DNA from: Schistocephalus solidus
Taxonomy: Eukaryota > Platyhelminthes > Cestoda > Diphyllobothriidea > Diphyllobothriidae
NCBI GenBank assembly: GCA_017591395.1
Contig: WEDG01005028.1
Location: 62,001 to 126,000 of the forward strand
Length of the DNA: 64,000 bases
Reading direction: 5' to 3'
The position numbers and the translations under genes are program-made. Positions within the stretch are counted from its first letter, which is position 1. Each line of letters opens with the position of its first letter. Below are positions 44,454-56,300 of this stretch, piece by piece. The notes under the pieces are model-generated. The model was not told the origin of the DNA. It ran no database searches and worked only from the letters and a program-made list of their open reading frames with translations.

Positions 44454-44850
44454 TGTTATGACCCGGCCGGGTACTTAAATGACGCACGAAGCGTACGCTC
44501 AATCGATGGTTGTCCCAACGCCAACGCGGTAGAGCAAGAGAACACGATCAGCCAGCGAAAATGCATTCAAGCAAAAGTGACATGAAAAGCTGCATGCATT
44601 TATAGCCTCCAGTCCAGCTTAGTTATATTCTGTTCAAGCAGCTTCAAGAGGAAGATAGATAAGTGCTGACCAAAATTCTCGCGGAAATGGATCGATCCGA
44701 TCTGACGAGAGCTCCGTGGCCACAGTCAATGCGGAACATTGTCCAGCATCGTTCATGGCATGCAGCGTGAGAAACGTGCGCGCAGGTGCATTTCAGTGAG
44801 ATGACTCATCATGGGAATGAGCAGACCCAACATCCACCCCCCTAATAACA
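44454..44850 (-). repeat. 5' LTR of gypsy element 3
   Basis: 397 bp with inverted termini TGTTA (44454) and TAACA (44850), as expected of an LTR. It lies 27 bp upstream of the gag ATG on the minus strand. Its terminal 59 bp recur at 42039-42097. No matching target-site duplication flanks the element. Confidence 0.75.
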
Positions 44851-45059
44851 GTTGTTCATTCGGCGTACTTGACAGTAATTTTCCCGCCCGTACTCGACCT
44901 CCGAACATCGCTCACACCTTACCCTACCTCCCACCGTCCCAATGACTTGACCACGCCGACCTCGTCATGCAGACGGCGTAGGAACGATCGATATTAACAA
45001 ATAGAAGATTATAAACCTTTTCTACCCCTCATATTTTCGTTGCTCTTATAATTTTACAG

Positions 45060-45921
45060 GCCCGATTAAGATTTATTGAAAACAAGTTTGCCGACTGGAC
45101 CTTTCTCTTTCTGTTAGCAACATTTGAAGACGTAGCTTTCCATAAACTGGTAAAAAGAAGGAATTATTGTGCATCTACTTGACTAAATCTGATCCGAGTT
45201 TCTACGGTTATCGCGAACGCGTCGAAGCTGCCCCACGTATTTAGGCTCTCATTTGCATAGGTTATTCCGATAATTGTCGACCAAAAACCAGCCCGCTACT
45301 GTGTACGCACATATTGAAATTGCATTTCGTGCCAACCAGGCGTGTGAACTCACCTTTGGAACTTAGGATGCATAAAATAATATACGCGTAACTTATTATA
45401 AAACTTTTTTTTAAATTAATCTTTGGCATGGTAATTGTTGACTTTTGTTGTAGAAATTCATCGTTATCAGTAACGAGTTTTCATATTTGGATGAATGTAC
45501 AAATATGACTCAAACGGCCATCTCCATCAGAAGAGATATCCAAAAGCTCAATACTTTGGTAAATACTTTTAAGAAATATCTTATTTTGAAGATTCTGATA
45601 AACAAGTAGAACAGGATGCAAACTTATTGCCAATCGATTGAAAACAGTGAAAATTATGAAATAATCATGGGTAGTTCAAAGACGATCTAATTTTATTCCA
45701 ATGCCACAAATACATTAAAGGAAATTCGGCAAACGGATAGTGCTTTTAATCTACACAAAGATGTGTGCTTACGCGCTCATCTGACAATTCAATTTAGATT
45801 TATTCGTCAAATTTACAGCGATTTTTCACGTCTTCAGACTTTGCCTCTTTTCGAAAATTTAGTATTTCTCAACAAAATAATATTACTTTTCACATTTACT
45901 TTGAGTTTTAAATGCGCTTAA
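45060..45921 (+). CDS. candidate spliced gene segment, unknown protein
   Basis: Three exon-like segments, all in phase 0: 45060-45149 (acceptor TTTTACAG, donor GTAAAA; begins ARLRFIENKFADW), 45454-45558 (acceptor TTGTTGTAG, donor GTAAAT; begins KFIVISNEFSYLDECTNM) and 45721-45921 (acceptor ATTAAAG; begins EIRQTDSAFNLHKDVCLR, open for 66 codons to a TAA). The first two have convincing pyrimidine tracts. The joined translation is about 131 residues, rich in alternating charged and hydrophobic residues, and could be helical. I do not recognise it. No start codon exon was found. Open segments of this length do arise by chance in AT-rich DNA, so this is a weak call. Confidence 0.3.
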
Positions 45922-46239
45922 GGTTATCTATTAATGCATTCATGCCGGTTTGCGAGTGATTATCAATCTTTCGCACATTTCGGTATTTGGCAGGAGTTAG
46001 ACGCTCTATTGTACGACAATTCCACTGCACTTTTCCCATATTAAAAAAAAACAGCGTAGCTTTGTGCCCTGAAAACGGGCCACGCTGGAAATGCGCTCGA
46101 CCATAACGGAGGCCAGGTTGTTGGGTCACAGCACAATGTCTGTGCACCCCATAACAAATGCCACACATAGAGGCGGTTTAGTGGCACGCCGAGGCCTAGG
46201 TTTCACGCCAGGTGCTTTGACTAATATCACCAACAGTAA
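45922..46239. other. gene-free stretch
   Basis: AT-rich, then mixed. A minus-strand 86-codon frame (45908-46168) has no known motif. Confidence 0.4.
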
Positions 46240-46830
46240 GGTTACAGGTTATGGCAGTTGACGGGTGCATGGAAGTGGAAAGGGAGAGTGTTGCCAGCAC
46301 TGGGGGATCCGTCCCAAGGCAAGTCAGCGCAGTTCTCACTATGAGCTTTCTGACGTGCTCAAATCTATCACGCCACGCTAAAAGTCGTGGCTTGGAAGGC
46401 TACCAGCCGAAGGCCCAACTCGGTCCTCTGAGGACGGAGAGGCAGAATCAGGGACTTTTTCTGCATGTGGTCTCTACGACACCGCCAATCAGATGGGTTT
46501 CGAACTAACAACTTCTTGTTTCTGGGACAACCGGGTCCACCGTGTGCAGATCAGGTCATGTGTGGCACACATAAACGGGCTATTTGGCTTTAATAGCCAG
46601 TGCGTTTGAGCCCGCCTCTGGTCGTACCGGCTATCATACAGCCGGGATCAGGTGGGTGAGGAAGAAGAGAATGTGGCAAATGTTCGCAAGTCTGCTCAAA
46701 CTATAAACTAAATTACACGTAAGTTACCGTCCCGGCCTGCAACCGCCTGCTGCTGGGCACACGATGGACCTCATCATTCATGGTGGTCGAAGTGGAGCCA
46801 GCTCATGACGTTTGTTGTATTGCGGATAGG
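46240..46830 (+). repeat. solo copy of RTE-LINE tail modules
   Basis: Two parts match the LINE tail in order. About 46330-46450 contains CGCTAAAAGTCGTGGCTTGG and AAGGCTACCAGCCGAAGG (LINE tail at 23605-23660). About 46590-46800 contains the GAGCC, GAGGAAGAAGAGA, GCAAGTCTGCTCAAACT, AACTAAATTACACGTAAGTT, ACCGTCCC and ACGATGGACCTC landmarks (LINE tail at 23770-24000). No LINE coding sequence is attached. Confidence 0.6.
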
Positions 46831-48221
46831 AGGCAGTGGATTGTCATATAGGCTACTGAAGTTTCACCTGATTCGAGCAACGGTACGGGTACGCTCCTAC
46901 GGAGTGCTCTCTTCATACAAACACATTTTTCTTGGAACTTTACGTAATATCAAGCCTTCCCCATTCTAGTTCGGGATATTTCCTGATACTGACAGCTTCA
47001 GGTTGTTATATGTAATTATTACGTGATCATCAACCAGTTGCCATCGTATCTTATTCAGAACACCTTAGTCTGTGCTCTAGACACTGTGCTGAGTACTTCA
47101 AAGGCCTTTTGAAGGTTTGTTGTTCTGGCAACCACGCAATGGCATTGATGCACGTCTCCCAGACTCAAAAGTAATCGTTTTAGTTTGCCATAAGGGCAAT
47201 AAAATTCATAAGAGATCCCTGTAGTTTATAAAGGACTTTTCCACCACCACCAGAACGCCTAGGTAGATTTTTGTCCTGTTGACTGAGTAGGATTATGTTT
47301 GTGAAGCCACTGTCAAACCTACTCGCGTCACCAAATTCGTTGTGACCCGTGAGAATTTGGCGTAGAATACTGGATCTGAGCAGCGCGAGTCACATGCGGG
47401 TGATGCCTCACCTACCTGAGGCTTACGTGGGGCTGCCTGATGCCTAAAATAAGCCGACAAATATAATTTCAACTTTCTAGTCTTTTCTTGAGTCCGATCG
47501 CTAGGCGTCCGCTTGTGAGGGTCCTAGTTTGTTGCTCGAACGTAAAACGGGATGAGTGTGTATTCTGTCCTCTGATCAACGTGGAGTGGCGATACTTCTG
47601 CAAGCAAGGCGTCCTTCAAACAGAAGACAGGGTAAAAATGAACAACCGACAGCACTGATGCTCCAAACCTTAGATCTGTCAAGGTACTGATTAACCAACA
47701 TGGAAATATATCATGCCTACATTTGGAAATTATACTTAAAAGGCTGAACAGACCTCCAAGTCTAAAAGATATGCGAGGGAGGGGCGAGTCATGGGGCTAT
47801 GCAAGTGACAGGATTGCACTCCGGAGTCGAACACTTACCTTGTGACTCAGGAGTGGAAGACTTTGTATTTACTAGACAAACACCAAGGCCTCCATGATAT
47901 AACCCACATCTCCTATCGTCCAATGTAATGGTGGGTCCCTGCGCACGTGGCGCGTTATCTGTATCAGTGGGAAGAAATTCTTGGTCCTCCAAAAATTGGA
48001 GAGTGAGTTATCAAGATTGCTTTAACACATTGGAATTTTCAGGAGGTAGGTAAAAGCCACCGGCTCATACAGAGCGATAAGGTCGAGCTTTACAAACGGA
48101 GTGTCTCGATAGTAGACAGCCTGCTCGCCAGGTTCAAACGCAACTTCAGAATTTCCAATAAAATAGAGGTTGCAAATTGAAGGAAGCGGATGACTTAAAT
48201 GACCTCGAAAGCCTAAGGGAA
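46831..48221. other. gene-free stretch
   Basis: Mixed-composition intergenic DNA. A weak resemblance to module M (AAACGGGATGAGTG at about 47545) was noted. The minus-strand frames at 47789-47992 and 48022-48279 (67 and 85 codons) are unrecognised; the second overlaps the fold-back described next. Confidence 0.4.
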
Positions 48222-48552
48222 GGGTAAGGATGCCTTGTATGGCGACATAAACAGGACCTCGGAATGGAACTGCCCACAATACATGTCACTTTGCGGCAAA
48301 ATCCGAGGAAATCAGGTTGAGGCCAAGGGTGCGGGTCAAAATTATGGTTATGTTTTGGGTTCGTATTAACTATAGGGTTGGGTTTAGGTTAGGGCTAGAA
48401 TAAGGATTAAGGTTACAGTTTAGATTAGTTTAACGTTAGCGTTAAGATACGGGAATATTTACCCTTCCTGAAATTCATCGCAATGCCACCTATTTTTGAG
48501 GGGGAGCGGTTCCTATTCCCTTGTCCTGTTTAGGCGGCCATACAAGGTATCC
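48222..48552. repeat. small fold-back element with telomere-like core
   Basis: Arms of about 50 bp (48222-48270 and 48495-48552) are imperfect inverted repeats, sharing GGTAAGGAT-CCTTGTATGG and TAAACAGGAC. The enclosed 220 bp contain degenerate TTAGGG-like units at about 48370-48440 (AGGGTTGGGTTTAGGTTAGG). It could be a MITE-like element. No open frame or clear target duplication. Confidence 0.5.
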
Positions 48553-50089
48553 TTACCTAGGGAAGTAGTAATCACGGCCTGTACATTTAGATGATACATC
48601 AAATTTAGTGCGTTAAAGGCAAGCGGCAACAAAGAACGATAGCGAAACGACTGTGCATGGGAGACATTGTAGGTCGTTTTTGTATCAGATACTGTTGTTC
48701 ATTATCTGAGCGGAGGAATTTAAAGATCACGTTTTTTATAAGCGCTCAGATCCAGGCGTACAAACCAAATGGTAACTCGTGGCACAACCGGTTCCCAGGG
48801 TGGAGCATTTGCACCCAATCCAACGCGAGGCGTTAAGCCAGCGAATCATCCAATCATATCGCCTTGACTCCCACGCACGCACACACTGATTTGCTGGTAG
48901 GGCGAGCGTGCTCACGCTCATAGCTTAGGTCCAGCTCATTCTAATCACAAAGGACCATCGCAGAGCAAAGTCTTCCTATAGGTAAATTATCCGTTTCCTA
49001 CAAAGAGTGGGTTGGCCTTATTTATGGCAGCTGATAAATATACTGGGAAAAACCTTTTTCTTCCCCTCCCCCTCTCTGTCTCTCCACCTCTGCGGTTTTC
49101 TTGTAACACCAGAGGATGCTGCGTATTACGCAAAAAGATAGCTCCTTCGTTAATTAAGCCAGCACGAGAGACTACAGAAGCCGCCCGACAAGTTCAGTTG
49201 AGGACATCCACCCTCAACGATCCCTTCTGCGCACTGACCAATTCCTGTGGATGTAGGCGACAAAGGCCACGCAGCGGTGACTTGACTTTAATATGTCCAC
49301 AGTAAAGAAGATCGTCACCGAGTCTACGTCACTTGCCCCTCACCAAGGGCACCGTGCTCAATTGACAGACCAAGGTCACAACGACCGGAAATGGGTGCAG
49401 GCGTAAATACCGGCCAAGCTAAAAAGCCAATCTAGGCGCGTCACATACAATCTGCCTCTCAACTCACCACGTTTCGGGTCTAAATTAAGGACACTCGCAG
49501 GAGCCAGGGCCGTGAAAGCTTCCACGTTCTCTACTTCTCGTTCTAAATGAGAACCGAGCTTTCTCAAAAACTGGCAGCTGTCTGCGCCACGAGTTTCAGC
49601 ACGGTATAATAGGCTCAAGCATGGCGTATTTACTATAATAAGGAATGCGGGCACGCACGACAGATAGCCCGCCACCACGGACGCCAGCCATCTTTACAGT
49701 ATGATGGTGAGTACTTTATGGTTTTAAGGTGTGCGCAGAAGATTATAAAGGTGCTAGCGATGGCTGAATGTGCGAACTCAGTGCAAGCCTAGATGATTTA
49801 CGTATATTTACAGCATATTCTAGAGATCGCTGTCGTAACCAATCAGATCCATGCGGCGGCCGAATAGGCAGTGGCAGTTGCGCCGCCACAGATGAGGTGT
49901 GAGGACTTTTGAAGGATGTTTCACTCGCGCCTTCGTGGATTGTGGTTATATGGGCGTAAACGATGGTAATAACGAGGAAGGCAACTTTCCGAGGAAATCG
50001 TTTTTTATACCAAATCCGAAACCAGTACCAAGAGACCTTCATTTTTAGCTGCCACCTCAGACGGTTCAACCAGCACCGACCTGTAGTTG
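48553..50089. other. gene-free stretch
   Basis: Mixed-composition DNA. The minus-strand frames at 49376-49678 (100 codons) and 49743-50069 (108 codons) have no recognised motif and are not flanked by plausible splice sites that I could pair. Confidence 0.35.
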
Positions 50090-50610
50090 CGGTTGTTCCA
50101 AGGACCGGACCTCCTGAGGGTGCTGATGCCTAAATTGAGGCGAGGCAGTTCATATGCCCCCGAGGCAGTCCGCTTGTCTATTATGTTGGTTACAGCGATA
50201 TCTAATATACAAGAGACATTCCAGGTTGCCAGAGTTCGCGAAGTTGCTATGACCAGTGGAGCAGGAGAACTAAGCTTGTGGATTAGTGAAAAGTATGATA
50301 TGTTAACCGTTTGTATATCATTAATGAGCCATAATCGACCTGCGAATTGCGTGAGTCAAAGCATTTGTCTAGGGCAGCATTTGCAGTTCCCTCCACAGCG
50401 AGGAGGTAAGAAACCTTTCCCTTGACAGAGCTACCCATACGTTTGTCGACTGCCACTAAGGGTTCAGTATGGCTTGGACTCCGGACCTGAGGATGAGTAG
50501 ACAGAAGACTCGGCCTACGCATGCCACGACAAGACTGGTGTAATTTTATGCAAGAACTAGGCTTCACGCACAGCTCCTGTGTGGGGAAAAACTTCCCAAT
50601 TACCACCATC
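50090..50610 (-). mobile_element. possible diverged RTE-LINE 5' leader fragment
   Basis: On the plus strand the block ACATTCCAGGTTGCCAG near 50215, and about 150 bp further on the series ACCTGCGA, AGCATTTG, TAGGGCAGC and GCGAGGAGG, follow the same order and spacing as the endonuclease start and leader of LINE copy 2 (39050-39300). Identity is low by eye, and the endonuclease coding frame cannot be followed. Confidence 0.35.
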
Positions 50611-50994
50611 TAGTACAGCGGACTGGTAAAAGTGGTCACCCGAATTTGGCCACCGAGCAGACCCAAACTTCTTGGGGTTCGAATGAGACGTGTTTACAAA
50701 AGACGAAGCGAAAACAAGTCCAAGGCTCGCGGATCAACATGCCATTCATAAGCGTACTCCAATAATCACAGGCAGGTTCACGGCCTGAACACCACAATAA
50801 GATTGCGAGTACACACGTGGAATCCCTCCTCCCCCTAGCGCCCGTCTGATACCTTAGACGAATAAGAAGTACACTGCTCTGTTCTGGAAAACGCGCCATA
50901 ATAATAAAGTGCTCCCCGTGTCAAGGTAATTTTCGATGCGCACGAGCGCAGCTTTTGCAAAAAGCAAATAGAAAACGGTTGTAGAAAGAGGCAA

Positions 50995-51265
50995 TATGAC
51001 GACAGTTCGACCGTCGTAGTCCGACGATGTCCACCGTATGCTCCAAGGGAAAGTGGAGCAGGGACGGTGACTTGCGCATGATTTAGTTTAAAGTGGTAGT
51101 AGACTTGCGCTGCATCTACCGCACTCTCTCCTCCTCCCCCACCTGAGGCCGGTGTCAAGACAGAGTCAAGAAGACCGGAGGCGGGAGAGGACGCAGGTGG
51201 CTGGCGCGGCTGGGTCCCCTAGTCCTAGCCGCCCCTAGGCGTGCCACCATACCTCCATGTTCGGC
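50995..51265 (-). repeat. solo copy of RTE-LINE tail repeat
   Basis: Best-preserved solo copy. Read on minus it carries GCCAGCCACCTGCGTCCTCT, CCGGTCTTCTTGACTCTGTC, GGGGGAGGAGGAGAGAGTGC, GCAGCGCAAGTCTACTACCA, GCGCAAGTCACCGTCCCTGC and GAGCATACGGTGGACATCGT, matching 23800-24010 and 35090-34840 closely. The neighbouring LINE modules are absent. Confidence 0.75.
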
Positions 51266-52209
51266 ATTTGTTATGGGAGCGCAACTCGAATAACGCCTGC
51301 CATGCCCTGATGTGGCCCACGTGTTGGTCCAACGCATCTACCACGTGGCCCGTTTAGGGGGTCACAGGAGGCAATATAGAGGGACATAGACAACGGCCTT
51401 GCTGTTCAGACCGATTGCTGACCAGAAAGTCACCACCGCACCAATCCTGTACAGCCAAGCAACCGAAACAGCAAAAACGAGGTCAATTGTCGCAGCTCGG
51501 CCTCTGGCAATAATCAGAGACCAGGTCATCATGCTCCAGAAGTCAGTCACTTGCGAAAGCTTTCACAATAAACTATTTTGCTTAATTCCACAAGTTTTTT
51601 ATGCATAACCCAGCCCATATGGTAACCTAGGAGCAACTTTACGTCTGCAAACGGCTAGTAGTTCACTCCCCTCGAGTTCCGTTATCGACCGAAGGACGCA
51701 CCAAGGGGTAATCTGGGGTAGTTCGCTTACGTGTATAACGATTTTTAAGTATCAAAAGGTAAAACACAGACGCAGTAAGGATTGTTCGAGGATTTTCGAA
51801 CAATACTATCAAGAACAGGAAACTTAGTATCAATTATCGTGTATTTTCGGTCGGTAACAAGCCAAGAACAAATGTAGGGAAGCTCTGTCATGAGAATTTT
51901 ACCGCCTTAGGCAGTGCATGTGGGATCCACCTTGCGGTTTACTTCAATTCTGTTGGCATTCTGGCGGCTTCTCATTGCTGCCTCCCTTCTTTGTCCTAGG
52001 GGGTCGTTGCTGAATGGGCAAAACATCATGTTAGTTGGCTGAATACACACGTGGGGCCGTTTTAAACTGAGTGGAGGGGTAGTTGAGGTCCCCAGGAAGG
52101 CACCGAAGAGGCTGTGGAAAACAAAACATAATATGTGGACCACCAAGAAATGGCAGGCCGGTATGCTACCTAGGATAATCTAGCAGTAAGTGAGCAGTTA
52201 GCAGGCGCA
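51266..52209. other. gene-free stretch
   Basis: No recognisable gene or repeat. Short opposed frames around 51362-51608 are shadows. Confidence 0.4.
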
Positions 52210-52330
52210 TATGACCGTCGTGGTTTCGACGATGGCTATTGTGCCCTCCACAGCATGGCGATACAGGGACGGTGACTTGCGCTGGATTATAATGATAGCA
52301 GACTTGCGCTGCATCTCTCTCACAGAGACA
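52210..52330 (-). repeat. short solo copy of RTE-LINE tail repeat
   Basis: On minus it shows GCAGCGCAAGTCTGCTATCA, GCGCAAGTCACCGTCCCTG and a GGAGGGCACAATAGCCATCG-like end. Truncated to the last third of the repeat. Confidence 0.55.
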
Positions 52331-53381
52331 GTACTGCGGGAATAAACTCTTAGAGAAGTTCTGTAGCTTTTGGTCCGGCCTGCCCATAGGAAGCAAATGA
52401 CTCCGGTGTGATAAGATGACAGATTTACTAGATTTCAGCCTAAATATTTGGGGCCGGCAAGAGCCTAGCGTTAGGGTCAAAATGACTTAGACATTAATTT
52501 TTGGGTGAGTGCAAAGAGACGGATACTGAGTTCACTTTTCTGAACAAACCAACCAAATTGATGACACCAAAGAAACGATATAATTACTGTAAAGGGGAGG
52601 CAGAAGAGTTTCACTGTCACTTTGCGTCTATTAAGCCAAAGAGCAAGAAAAATTGGACATTCAGTCTGGGCAAGGTAGGACCAGGGGCGCAGACGAATTC
52701 ACCGTTAGTGAATTACCTTTGGTTTTGGATTGTCATCCTACAATGACAAAAAGCCGGATTCAGAAAGGTAAGGTATGGAAAGAAGTGTAGCCTCGTATCA
52801 AAACTACTAATTGCGAACGAGCATAATGTCTACAGAGCCGCTTATCTCAAGCTATGCGATAAAAATAGGCTGCGAGTAGCTAGTTTGCGCAACATTACAA
52901 ACTTACTGTTACCCTGAATTTAAGATTGACAGTCCTTGTAGTCAGTTTATGGTCCTGAACAGCATAAGGTCTAGAAGGCAAGACTTTCGAAGCTACCGCA
53001 CATGTCAAATATGCAAGTAACTGTCAAATACACACAAGTCAGGCTACGACTACCACTCCCCTTGATTTGCGGGTAGGTAGGTGTTAAGCAGCATTGATCG
53101 GTACTTGTTAGGCACCTGACTGAAGACAACCCGTTACAGGGCAACAGCAACTCGTTTCGTTAGTAGCCCAGTAATATACTGAAAATAGTATTAAACAACA
53201 TCACTAATGCTATATAATGAGATGGGATTGCCCACGAAGCGAAACGAGTTGAATACTAACAACACAGTGCTTATAAATGTGGGGCAAGATTACCAATTTA
53301 GTGGAAGAGGGGAAGAATATTAAACGAAAATCTTTGGCGGTAAAATATAGAACGTAATGATAAACTTGGCGCGCTTGGCTA
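52331..53381. other. gene-free stretch, downstream of NAP1 gene
   Basis: Contains an unrecognised 81-codon plus-strand frame (52501-52746, Lys-rich). The part next to 53382 must include the 3' untranslated region of the NAP1 gene, but no clear AATAAA signal was seen on the minus strand. Confidence 0.4.
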
Positions 53382-56300
53382 CTATACCTCGCCATCGTCT
53401 GAATCGACCTCATCGTCGTCAAAATCGTCGTTGTCCTCATCTTCGTCATCGTCATCTTCGAGCTAAAATGGATCATAGAAGTATGTGAAACATTACATCG
53501 GTTTCCAAAGCTTCGCCAGTGAAGTAGAGGACAGCGCGAGGGATCACGTATTCCCGCAGATGGTGACCAATTTTGAAATCTTCATGTAGCAATTCCACAA
53601 CTTCCTCATCCTTGTGAGGAAACGGATAATAAAATGAAAGGATTAATCTTACCAAGTCCGGTTCTGACAGACACTCCTTAGGAGGATCGAAGAAGTTAAA
53701 GAAAGAGTCTCTCTTCACAGTTTTCGTAACGGTCCTGATATCTTTGCGGTTTTTGTGCTTTTTCACCTTCTTCATCACTTTTATAGTGACGTTCTTGCCT
53801 GGTTTCCAGTTGATGGTGCAGCTATTTCAAATATAGTGGTAAAAACAGTGAATTTGTCTACCCATTACAGCGTGTAATCTCCGGACCATCATAATCTAAA
53901 GGATTATCTGCAGGAGGTTTTTTGTTGAAGAAGTACTGCTTTGTAAGGCATTCGTTAGAGAAATACTCGTTTGGAGAGAAGTGAAATTCGAGTACGAAAC
54001 CCTGATAAAGGTTTAGTTTAAAGAATTGGCTTTACCGATTCATCGTCCGTAACCAACTTGCAGCGTATATCGTCCAAGTGGTGAAGAATAGGTTGGTCAT
54101 TTTCAGTAATCATCTCCGATATTAGGCTGTTGTTGAGAAGAACATCTAGCCAGAACTTGGGGATTCCTTTGACTTCGGTTGCCATACTGCCTTCCTTCGA
54201 GGTATCTGCCAAAAAGTGAACGCATTTTAATGTCTCAGCTACGCATAAATCTCCTCAGACAATCATTCACATGTTTTCAAGTTCCTTGGCGGACTACCAA
54301 CCGACTCAGTAATTAAACCATAGTCGTATATGGTTCAATAATTCCCTTACCCTCGTGGCATCATCCGAGTTATATATATATACATATATATATAGTTTAG
54401 TCTTAGTTTGATTAGTCTTACGGTATCGGACTTATCGGCTGCTGCCAAATAGTCTGAAAATATGCAGAGATCCGCATATTATAGCACTTGCCAGGACGCG
54501 CCTGTGAAGAAACATGACCCCCGTCTTCAACAGGTCTCTGTGAGCCATCACTTTACTACTTCAAGCTGTCTATCGGTATGCTTGCTACCGCCAGATCACT
54601 CGTTTGTCGATGGATTTTGACGCTGTTCTTGTCTAGTCGTCAGGATTCGTTTTCATCACTCGTGTTATTTAATGGCAAAAAGGCAAATATTTGTAATGCT
54701 CCATTACAAATATTTGCCTTTTACTACAGGTCATCGGCGGCAAACTCTCTTAAAGTCTAACTGGCTGGTTCACCAACCACGCAAATGAGAAGCCACATGG
54801 CCCAAGGTGCACTCCGGTTTGGCTTTTACCAAGTCTACCTATATTTTCAGTGGGCCTCCACGACATTCATACCCAGATTAAACCCTGAAAACTTTGTAAG
54901 TAGTTCAGCGCAGAACGTTGTCGACTAACGCAAGAAGTTCGCCGTATATCGCTATCGGAAAGCTATCTCTCACCACGGAATTCACCGTTATCGCTCACAA
55001 GGGAAACTCCCCGAAAGCTTGCTTTGGCTACCTTCTCACTTATCTGGGAAAACCTGATGCATACCTGCGATGGACCACGCCATCAGCATCTTATTGGGGA
55101 ACACAAGGCTATAAAATTCGAGGTGATGTGATGGTGTGTTAAAGAAGCAGTAAGAAAGAAATGTGGGGGAGAAAGCTGCCCTGACAGACACCGAAGATGA
55201 CGTCATAGACACTACCCTTCTCGTTTTTCAGGGGCTTGTTGGCTTTGGTTTGACGGTTAAAGGCTTAACTTAATCTTAACTACTTTGATGACATGCCATT
55301 AAATAACACGAGTGATGAAAACGAATCCTGACGACTAGACAAGAACAGCGTCAAAATCCATCGACAAACGAGTGATCTGGCGGTAGCAAGCATACCGATA
55401 GACAGCTTGAAGTAGTAAAGTGATGGCTCGCAGAGACCTGTTGACGACGGGAGTCGTGTTTCTTCACAGGCGCGTCCTGGCAAGTGCTATAATACGCGGA
55501 TCTCTGCATATTTTCGGACTATTTGGCAGAGGCCGATAAGTCCGATACCGTAAGACTAATCAAATCAGCATTTAACTAGTAGACGCTGTTGTTGCACCCC
55601 GAAGAGTGCCATTCGTGATGCTAGTGACGAAGTTGGTTAGATATACATATAGGAAGCATTTTGAGTGTTCATCCTATAACTAATAGGCTAATATAGGTGA
55701 AAATCCTTGGATTACTTGCAAAGAGGCTGTTTAGTATGCAGTGGTGAGGTAAACGCCTTGTAGATCCACTGTAGTACACCACCAAAGAAGAGCTAATTCA
55801 CTGATACAGCTGCAGTATGTAAGACGTTTTGGAAGGTTGCTCCCTAAATAACATTATCATTTAGCATTGGCGCATACACCGCAAAAACTCGCCTTGGCTA
55901 CAACACGGTGAAAATGTTACCTAATACTATCCGAAACTATTCCGCTATATTGGTGAACATTTAGGAACAGCAGCCTGATTCGGATTATTGTTATGATATA
56001 GATATCCAAACGACCTACCCCCAGCCACTTTTTCGCTCTTGTTAATTTGGGCCTGTCTTGAGAGTGAAGCCGCAAGCTGGAGTTCCTGGAGATCATCGTC
56101 GAACGGCCACTCACAATCCTCATCAGAGGGTTCGATAGCAGCCAAAACTATGTCTCTTTGCTTAAAATTGAAGCACGAAAAAGCAAAGAGGGTATAAAAA
56201 TATCTGAAGGTATTCTGGTGTAAATTGGCTGTCAGATTAACTCAATATATAAAGTTTAGGAGGGACTTTTCGAACGATACAGAGGAAGGTCAACCAAAAA

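Larger units (their letters stand above)
42039..44850 (-). mobile_element. Ty3/gypsy element 3, internally deleted
   Basis: A different gypsy lineage from elements 1, 2 and 4. On the minus strand: 5' LTR (44850-44454), gag, protease, RT, and the beginning of RNase H (DAPWCWSSDFEKAF block at about 42180-42110), which then joins directly to a 59-bp LTR end at 42097-42039. Most of RNase H, all of integrase and most of the 3' LTR are deleted. Gag is a full open frame; the rest carries stops and frameshifts. Confidence 0.8.

Noticed and set aside
49376..50069. Two adjacent minus-strand frames of 100 and 108 codons
   Set aside because: No recognisable family and no paired splice sites.
54361..54396. 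TATA box cluster
   Set aside because: The TATATA run at this place is a microsatellite within an intron, with no associated gene start.
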